Shown: positions 56,227-64,000 of the stretch, one piece after another
Numbering within the stretch: the stretch's first letter is position 1
How the letters are laid out: every line of letters starts with the position of its first letter
Notes under the pieces: generated by a model
Told to the model about the DNA's origin: nothing
Seen by the model: the letters and a program-made list of their open reading frames with translations, nothing else
The model's database searches: none
NCBI GenBank assembly: GCA_031310005.1
Contig: CM062381.1
Location: 806,001-870,000, forward strand
Source: Dactylellina haptotyla
Lineage: Eukaryota; Ascomycota; Orbiliomycetes; Orbiliales; Orbiliaceae
Reading direction: 5' to 3'
DNA length: 64,000 bases
Made by a program: the position numbers and the translations under genes

Positions 56227-57983
56227 ATGTCCAATCCAACACAATCGCGGAATGCCGGCAGTGGTCCGATGTTTTGGGACTTCGAGTCCTTAATGAATTC
56301 AGGTAAGTAAGGGAGGATTTTACCTTGCTATTCCGAAATATACTGAATCTCTATTGTATCCAGAATTTCTCAATCCGAATTCATCCTCTTCATGGCAACA
56401 GACTCCAGCTTCGAGCTCGATTCAAAATCCACAACACAACTTTGAGAGTACCCATAGTCTAGAACCTGATTCCCAGAATGTAGGCCAAACATTGCCTCAG
56501 CAGTATAGATGGGAACCGGGCCTCGACGAATCAGAATTGACACAAAATATTGATATTGCTGGTTTGGAAAATAATACCGGTCTGCCATTTCCCATAGGCA
56601 TGGCTGGAACGGGAACCGACACGAGTTCGGAGTCCGGAGACGATTTTCAGCTCTTTCTTCAAATATTCAAATCCCTCCCTTTGATAGAGCAACAGAAACT
56701 TGTCGCTCAAAGTTCACAAACTCGAGGATTCCAGCTCTCAGAACAAGTAGAATTACACAAGATATTCATGGGGAATCTAACAAAAGAGTATAACCGGCTC
56801 CTAAACGGCAACGAGAATGAGGGTGGCACAGCCGAAGCTACTGAAGTTAAAGATAACGATTCCGGGTTTGGCGACGAGTCTGAGCACTTGAATGGTAAAA
56901 AGGCGGAAGGATCCAAAGAGGCCAAAAGTAAGAAGGCCAAATCAAAGAAAAAGGCTCAGACGGATGAGGATATGCCTTACCGCTGTCCTTCGTGTGCGAT
57001 CGGTTGTCGGGATAAGACTTCGCTCAGGTAAGTCCGATTGCCTTCATGTATACTCATATTAATTAATATCTGCCATACGAAGCAATACTGATGTTATGTC
57101 TAGAAAACACATGTATATTCACGACCCTCGAAGATTCTTCTGTGATACGTGTGGGATGGGATTCCACACAAGACGGGACCTAAGGCGGCACCAGACCGCC
57201 ATACATAACGGAGCGTCTGGGCTAGCTAGCAGAGCGCCTCGAAAATTCTACATTTGCAAAAAGCCCAAATGTGATAGAGGGCTAGAAAAGCCATTCACTA
57301 GGAAGGATAATGCAAAGCAACATGTAGTTGCTGTGCATGGTCTCGAAACTTCGACTGCTGAAGATGTAATCGAGCAAGTTGAAGTTACCGATCGTGATAG
57401 CAGTCCTGCAAGCTCTAGTGGACACACCAATAGTCAACCTTCCTCACCAGTAAAGGGCTTTGGAGGCCATGGTTCGCCTGCTACAACTGCTAGCCCGGAA
57501 ATTTCGCACCGCCGTTTAACGAACAACAAACTAAAGGAGGAAGCCAAAGATTCAGAAGACGTCCTGGCTGAATTCACGAACTTAGTAGATTCAAACCTCG
57601 AAGTCCGAGATCAAGCAAAGAAACGGCGTGTCTCGAGAAACAAAGATACAGAGCAGAGACCAGCAAAACGGCACTCCCTCGATAAAGCACCAGAGATAGC
57701 AGAAATTCCAACCCCGGGAGTAGTAACAAACAATGTACAGCAAGGTATTAGAGTCCTCTCAGCAGTTATAACTAGTTTTCGACAAGTTACTTACCATTTA
57801 TTATACACAGATGATATGTCATCGATGTTTCTACCTACCGGCAACAACTTTTTCAGCCCTGTCGACGACTCAGAAATGGAGAAATTTCTTCAGTTCTGTG
57901 AGGCACAGGCTAAGAACCCCACAGCGGATGACACCATGCCTCCGGAATTCCTGGATCTTTTTGGGGGTATGGCCATCAAATAA
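56227..57983 (+). CDS. C2H2 zinc-finger protein B of a tandem family of three
   Basis: Exons 56227-56302, 56364-57027, 57104-57744 and 57811-57983 (phases 1, 2, 1) give 517 residues. The last intron (66 nt, GTATTA...CACAG) has no stop and is divisible by three, so its retention gives a 539-residue form. Exon 1 codes for 25 residues (MSNPTQSRNAGSG...). A Lys/Ala-rich stretch (KKAEGSKEAKSKKAKSKKK) comes before finger 1 (CPSCAIGCRDKTSLRKHMYIH). Finger 2 is CDTCGMGFHTRRDLRRHQTAIH. Finger 3 is YICKKPKC followed by RKDNAKQHVVAVH. The tail carries an acidic/SP-rich part and a helical end (DSEMEKFLQFCEAQAKN). Intron positions equal those of gene A, which supports the last intron being real. Confidence 0.9.
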
Positions 57984-59127
57984 CCTTCCAAAATCCGGTA
58001 GCCTCGTGCCCTTCCATAGATTGTACACCACTATATGTTCCAATATTATATTTTTCTGTATGCGGTGTATATTTTTTATCCTGGATTCTCCACCAAAACC
58101 TTTATCTACTCAAATTTAATAGCCTCATTTCATGAATTTTTGTCCAGTTTCAGTAGAAATTTTGTGAATTAAGTTACCTATATAGTGTTGCTATGCCAAT
58201 GACCATTTTCCGTGGAATACATAGAGCCTGCTTTTTCACAACCCGTGAGGCTTTGCTACACAGCCTACGAAAAGGCAATACACTAGTTGTTAAAGAATGC
58301 CTGGAGTTGAACGTGAAATATCTATATTTATAATTGTGTAACGGAAAATGTAACAACATTATTCGGGCCTGGCGCTTAACGACGTACTAGAGAGCCTACC
58401 ACACCAAATACACCGCCTCCAGATCGATTACTATCTTTTCACCCGGGTACTTTAGTACATACAGAAAATGCTCGGATTTAAACCTTGAGATAAGTATGGA
58501 TCCATTTGTGGAATCAAGTAGCAGGCGATCGGGGAACTCTAAGTCACAATACAGAACTGCAGTACTGAGGCTTCATTACCTTCAAGTAATCTAAAATGTA
58601 TCGAAGTTGAGGATTGCATTATCATGCAATCAGTTTGGTGCAGCAACTGTAAGCTCCTAACATGGGTTTTCTACTGGGCCTGATTGTCATCCAGAGAGTT
58701 CTAATAGTTCTGGTTGGCGAGCATTCAAGCCTCCACTGGCGGTTTCCTGTTAAGAGCAATCCCATGCGATCTCATGTTGACCACTAGGTCAGATGGCACA
58801 GCAATCAGATCCTCAGCAGCTCTTTGAATCCGAAAATTTAAGTATCGTTGTCCACTCAAATATTCATACTGATAGCACTATTATTACGCATCTAGCAGAT
58901 TTGACAGAATTTTTTATACCTCATGTGCACTCTGAAATATATTAAAATAATCAACACTAATGTAGAATTTTAAGTACACTGACATCCAAACCTTCAATAT
59001 AGCTACCATTACCTAGTACTTCTAAGGCTAAAACTTCTAAAGGAACATTTAAGAACTGTGTCGTCGGCTAAGAAGAAAGGTTTATAATCTTGAATCATAA
59101 TTTGACATCAACGAGCCAAAGTCTATA
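57984..59127. other. Intergenic region between zinc-finger genes B and C
   Basis: This is AT-rich. It has the 3' flank of gene B and the promoter of gene C. No exon or remnant of a fourth finger gene was found by eye. Confidence 0.5.
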
Positions 59128-60722
59128 ATGGATACCTCGTCGCCTTGGGAGTACGAAGGTTATAGCGACCCATTTGACTTCGATCCAAGTAGGTAGACCT
59201 ATCTATTGTAACTCTTATTTTTTTGTTTATATTCGACCAACCCGATTCTAATATCACTTTTCCATTAGCCTTTTCTCATCTTGAGTTAATACATCAACTA
59301 TCCTGGGCAGATGAAAACCCGGCTACTACTGTTTCAACAAATTTCGAACAGCAACTTGAATGCCAGGCTCTAAAAAATAAATTAGTAGATACGGGAGAAA
59401 TAGCGAAATTTCCACCTCTACAAGACTCTTTGGGCGCGACTAGTCCCGACAGTTTATCATGCAAGCTAACTGGGGAGCTTAACAACCAAACTCTCGCGCT
59501 TGGAGTGGAGTCCCCGGAATTTGATGGAATGTTCAGCGGATTTGATGTAGCACCATTCTCCAGTAATCAGCAAATAATTGGAAATGCAAAGGAGCGCACA
59601 GGTGCACCAAAAGTCCTTCTCTCTGCTACAGAAAAGGCCTCTAGATTTATAATCGATCCGAAACAGCGAAAATTACAACGACGCAAGTTCACAAAGAATG
59701 CAAAGAACCCCTTGCCTTTCCCTTGCACCGTGTGTACTTCTAGTTTCAAAGATCGAGAGGGTCTGCGGTTCGTTACTTCCAATCTTTCGTTATTTAGCAC
59801 GTAGGCACTTATTAGCTAACAGTATCTTAGCAAACACAAGCTCGTTCATCAGAATCGCCATTTCCTATGCAATGCACAGGGCTGCACCCAATCTTTTCAA
59901 ACGAAAAAAGACTTAAACAGACATAAGAAAACAATTCATCATGAGAGCCCAAAAGTGTATATTTGCAAAATGCTAGGTTGCAAAAGAAACATAATGCAGC
60001 CATTTTCGCGAATGGACAATGCTCGGAAACATGTGGAATCAGTTCATGATATACCTCGTGGTACAATAGACGAGAATATCGAAGAAATCGAAAGTATTCG
60101 GAACTCGACCCGACTGGTACCTGAATGCAACCATGATGGTATATATGGGTGCGAGTGTCGTCGCCAGAATGGATCCGATACTAGGCTCGGTTCTTTACAT
60201 ATGGATCGTAGTATATATTGTTCCGCCGAATCCGCGTACCAGCCAGACAACCCGGGAGCCAAATCCTCTACGATCTGCAGTCCGGTTCGGGATTACCAGT
60301 CAGATAAGATTTTTGTTGTGTTCTCTGGCCTGCGAGACCAGTTCGATAGCGAAAGCGGATTTGTGCCCACACAACACAACACCATTATTACAATTCCTAA
60401 GGTCAGCTTAGACTCGACCGACAGGCACACGATACCAGCAATTGAACCGACAGTTCCACGTAAGTTATCACAGAACGCATTACCTACTCTTACACCGAAA
60501 AATACTTATTCTAGCTCTAGTAGCCCAACCATGGTATCTCAAACTCGGTCGGTCGCTAGTCCCAAGACGATTTCACAAGCTCATCAGACTTCCTCCTTTA
60601 ATCGGACCTCTGGAAAAGTCCATCCACTGAAGCTCGAAACGAGCCGCCTACAACCAAGCAACCGAAAGGCGACACCAATATATTCTCGCGTACGTTTGGC
60701 CATCATACACAACGGGATATAA
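59128..60722 (+). CDS. C2H2 zinc-finger protein C of a tandem family of three
   Basis: Exons 59128-59188, 59269-59767 and 59831-60722 (phases 1 and 2) give 483 residues. Exon 1 codes for 20 residues (MDTSSPWEYEGYSDPFDFDP). Intron 2 uses a weak donor (GTTCGT) but has a CTAAC branch site and splits finger 1 at the same residue and phase as in genes A and B: CTVCTSSFKDREGLRKHKLVH. Finger 2 is the variant CNAQGCTQSFQTKKDLNRHKKTIH (C-x4-C). Finger 3 is YICKMLGC followed by RMDNARKHVESVH. The C-terminal ~200 residues are Ser/Thr-rich. The last short exon present in genes A and B is not evident here, and the frame simply runs to a stop at 60722. An unrecognised further exon is possible. Confidence 0.88.
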
Positions 60723-60974
60723 AAAAATCTGGTAAACTCGAAGATGTAGAAACATATATGATTACAGCAAGTACCTTGAATATCAAGAAAGTCTAGAAGT
60801 GAGGCCTAAATCATGAACTTGAGTAGTAACACTTATATTTTATGCTAAATTTGTGTATATAATTATTCTTTTCTTAAATTAACATCTATGGCAGATTCGC
60901 CACGCGATAACGAAAAGACTCCTTCAGCGTGAAGTTTAGTTCTTTTCTTTCTCTCTTAGATTTCAGCCTTAAAT

Positions 60975-62553
60975 CTAAGGAAGTTCAAACCAGTGAAGAT
61001 AACCGACAATGTGCACGCCGGCTACTTCTTTAGCTGTTCTGGCGGTCAGAAGAGGGTTGATGTGCAATAGGGTGTAATTGCCACCGTCTGTGTATCCTGC
61101 GGCGAACAAGTGCACATCGTCTGTTGCATCACCATTGGAGGCAGCTCCGGCGGAGATACCCGTTTTGCGCCAGCCGATAGAACCGAGTTCGCCAACCCCA
61201 GGAGTAGAGGTGAAAGGTGTAAATCCCATTGCAGACTGCCAAGCTACCGTACTAGATGTACCGATTACTCCGCTCAAGCTGACAGGAGCCTTATAGATCA
61301 GATTACTGGTCTCATCGCACCAGTGTAAGGTTATGGCAGGAGAAAGGCTGTCCACTCCTGTAACATAGGGAGCAAGGAAGCCACTGGGTCCGAATTCTGT
61401 CGAAGCGATGCCGGTATCAGAGTATTGCCATCCGGATCCCGAAGTCCACCGAGAGTTCTGGAAGTTTATATTATCGACTCCATGCCAACCTCTGATATTC
61501 GGAGTAGATGAAGTATAAGGAGCCGTGTTAATGAAAGCGACAGGTGTTTGTGAAGTGTAATTTCCTCCAATTTGGCCGCCTGCGACCCAATCATAGGCGC
61601 CCCCTGCTCCGAAAGGCCCGTAGCCAAATTCGTGAACCCCAGTGCTATCCAATGGAGTGGCATATAGACTATGGAAAGGGTGGTTTAGTTTAAAGTCATA
61701 ATTCTATGTATGCAGAGACAGTTTTTATATATCATACCGCAAATTGGTTGCCCCTGTCGTATGCCAGGCAATAACACTCATACCCTGATTAAAATCTATG
61801 CCAAATTCGCCCAAGTTGCCAATGGCACCAGTTTGCCAAACGCCACCAGAATACGCGAGTTCCCAGACCTCGGCATCACTCTGCCGACCAATAAAGTACA
61901 CGCGAGCTTGCTTATTGGCATGGTTCCAAGCAAGCTCCGCATGCGTGGGATTGTTATTATCCCACATAATCGCTGTTAAGGATGGTGTATCATAAGGGAT
62001 ATTATTGGTCAGGATTTTCTCATAAGTATAGACATTCGGGTTCTCCTTTTCCCAGGTGCCCATATATATGGATGAATTACCCTCCAATCCTGTGACGAAG
62101 AAAAATTTCTAGTAATAGGAAAGTTAGCTTAAGACCCAAGAATTATGATGCCCATTGAGGTACTATTCCGGTTTATTGACTTACAACCCAACTTCCGCCG
62201 CTGGAAACTAAAGTAGCTCTGATGGTGAAAGGATAATCGCTATCAGGGAAAGCTGGGTATAAAGGTGAGCGTGGAAACCAAAGAGGTGTCCTCCAATTGA
62301 CCTACTAGTCGAGGAACTCTGGCGAACAACCAGATCTCTTTTACTTGATGCTTGTGGTAGAGCCTTGGTCTGCGTAACCATGCCCCCCAATACATAAATG
62401 GACCATACGGCCCATCCTCGTATCCCTTCAAACGAGAAAAGTCAGCGTATTTTAACTCAAAGAAAGGGTATACGTAGAATAAAGAACAATAAACTACATG
62501 TGAAATATGCAGTGAGATAGTGGATCAAGAGTGTATAAGAACATACCGAGCAT
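60975..62553 (-). CDS. Tentative lectin-like beta-propeller protein; 5' end uncertain
   Basis: Three exons are well supported: 62301-62185, 62108-61738 and 61668-60975. Junctions are at phases 0 and 2 and stay open, giving WFPRSPLYPAFPDSDYPF, then TGLEGNSSIYMGTWEKENP and onwards. Trp/Gly-rich strands repeat (ARVYFIGRQSDAEVWELAYSGGVW, MSVIAWHTTGATNLRLY, SGWQYSDTGIASTEFGPSGF), resembling blades of the fungal fucose-lectin family (PF07938), but the match is loose. For the start I propose two tiny exons, 62553-62547 (ATG CTC G) and 62425-62409 (17 nt), which join in phase to give MLGIRGWAVNWRTP and 401 residues in total. That part is weak: a different upstream exon would also be possible. No signal peptide is seen, as in many fungal cytosolic lectins. 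Confidence 0.6.
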
Positions 62554-64000
62554 TTGAAGATTATCAAATAAATAAATAAGACTTATACTTTTGTAGATTG
62601 TACTAAAATGAATAAACGAGACTTGGGTGCAGAACTTATTCGCAACTACCAAGATTTGACTGAAGCTGATGCAGATGAGTTTCTCTCGTAGATGGAGGGA
62701 AATCACCTTCCTTTTATATATTCTGATCCATCTTCAATTTGCCATAGATATTGTCGGTCAATAACCACCATTTTACCATCGGTATTCAACTTTGAGGCTT
62801 CAATCGCGCAATCATCGAGATTTCCAGCTGAAGACTGGTAACCTCGCAGGGACAGTACCATGTCGCGCCCCTGTAAAAGACATAGTACGGGTATCTATTG
62901 TATTCCCTTACATGCAGGATCTAACCCATTTTAGCGCTTGGTACAAAGATATTAACTGAAATATGACTTTGAAAGTTTGGGAATATCCAACTACAATGCA
63001 TAATTGAAGCGGGGCGTCTAAAATACTCGAATACGAGCTCCTAACCTTCTTTGGTCACCGCCGTCATTCGGAGCAGCTGAGCTAGATATGCATATGTAGA
63101 TATGGTTGATGCATAAATCATTTTCTCAAAATTCTTAAACAGTATTTCTCGACAACGGAGACGCCGGAAGGGAGAGCTAAAACAGCGGAAAGTAAACGGG
63201 AAGTCAAACTAGCCTCCGGTTTGCGGCTCCACGCACACGAGGAGGAATGATGGCTTACCTATTGGCTGGCCAGAAACGATACCGGGCTTGAGAGTGGAAG
63301 GGAGAGGCTTGGCAGCATTCGCCTAACGCTAACTACGCATTATAGGGGCGTGGACTAGCTAAAAGCAGTGAAGTGTTGCGGAAGTATATGCACCCTCAAT
63401 ACTAAAAAACGAACTCCGAGTGAGACCGATATAGCAGGGCTCGCCCTAGTATTATAGAAAAAAATGTATGTTTTAAATCTATAGGCCCACTATCAGAGGC
63501 AAATTCACTTGATCAGAGTCTGTATTTCTGCGATACATTGCATTGCATTGCCGGTCCACCATTGTATTGGTCAATTCCCTAGCATACACACGGCCGACTA
63601 AAATGAGTTAGGCGGCAATATTTTCCCTAAAGACCTCGGTGCTTTTTCTGGAATAAGATACAATCGCAATTATTGATAGGAGCTACCGTAGCAACTACGT
63701 AGTGATATGACATATATACGAAGAATGTGGCGTTTTTAGGGTAGAATATTTGGCTGCTTCATCCCTCGGTATTTATACGCTGAAGGTCCAAAGAGAGACA
63801 GGCTGAGCATATTATACACAAGAGCTCTAACTGGCATGACACATGCATTTTATGTATCCTAAGTCCAAGCGCACCAAATAGATTATGCAGGTTTGCTTAC
63901 TAGCGACAGCGCTACGTCGCGCATCAAATTTGTTTCCCGCGAGCCGAAAATTTGACCTCCAGACATAGTTTCTACGGCATACATAAACATTTTGAACCGG
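62554..64000. other. Right-edge stretch without recognised genes
   Basis: This is AT-rich, and no frame has protein-like content. A 27-codon open frame on the plus strand near 62609 (MNKRDLGAELIRNYQ...) looks peptide-like but is too short to support. No telomeric repeats are present. Confidence 0.5.

Noticed and set aside
62609-62692. 27-codon plus-strand frame MNKRDLGAELIRNYQ...
   Set aside because: It is peptide-like but too short, and it overlaps the proposed upstream region of the minus-strand lectin-like gene.
1-64000. Transposons, virus-derived elements, rRNA, CRISPR arrays
   Set aside because: Reading the frames and flanks, I found no reverse transcriptase, integrase, transposase, capsid-like or Cas-like protein, and no long terminal or inverted repeats that would support any such element.

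Overview
This is a eukaryotic window, most likely from a filamentous ascomycete (Pezizomycotina). The reasons are small GT-AG introns (about 55-145 nt), several with TACTAAC or CTAAC branch sites, a HET-domain gene, a PTH11/SAT4-type rhodopsin-domain membrane protein, an MTC1 homologue, an Rck2/Srk1-type kinase and many proteins with low-complexity tails. A leotiomycete is plausible but is only an inference. I recognise 19 protein-coding genes. I see no rRNA, tRNA, CRISPR array, transposon or virus-derived element.

Left part, 1-16.6 kb, looks like conserved core chromosome. It holds the N-terminal part of a UPF1-like SF1 helicase of the Hrr1/SAD-3/ZNFX1 type (minus strand, cut by the window edge), a roughly ten-pass membrane protein, MTC1, a 1340-residue disordered protein with several SUMO-interaction-like motifs, and a single-pass membrane protein with a probable trefoil-like outer domain.

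Middle part, 17-41.5 kb, mixes orphan, secreted and signalling genes: an orphan two-exon gene, a 60-residue Cys-rich micro-gene, an acidic secreted protein, a GPI-anchored secreted protein, a HET-domain protein followed on the same strand by an Mx/Vps1-like dynamin, a large disordered protein, and a five-exon Rck2-like kinase.

Right part, 41.5-64 kb, is gene-poor and accessory in character. After about 5 kb without a gene come a secreted protein built of two copies of a six-cysteine module, a rhodopsin-domain membrane protein, three tandem paralogous C2H2 zinc-finger genes (A, B, C) that share intron positions and phases, and a tentative lectin-like beta-propeller gene.

The strongest items to follow up are the tandem zinc-finger family with its distinctive third finger, the duplicated six-cysteine secreted protein, the SIM-rich disordered protein, and the HET/dynamin pair. 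All intron-exon models were made by hand from reading frames and splice signals. Coordinates should be good to the base where phases match on both sides, but none has transcript support.
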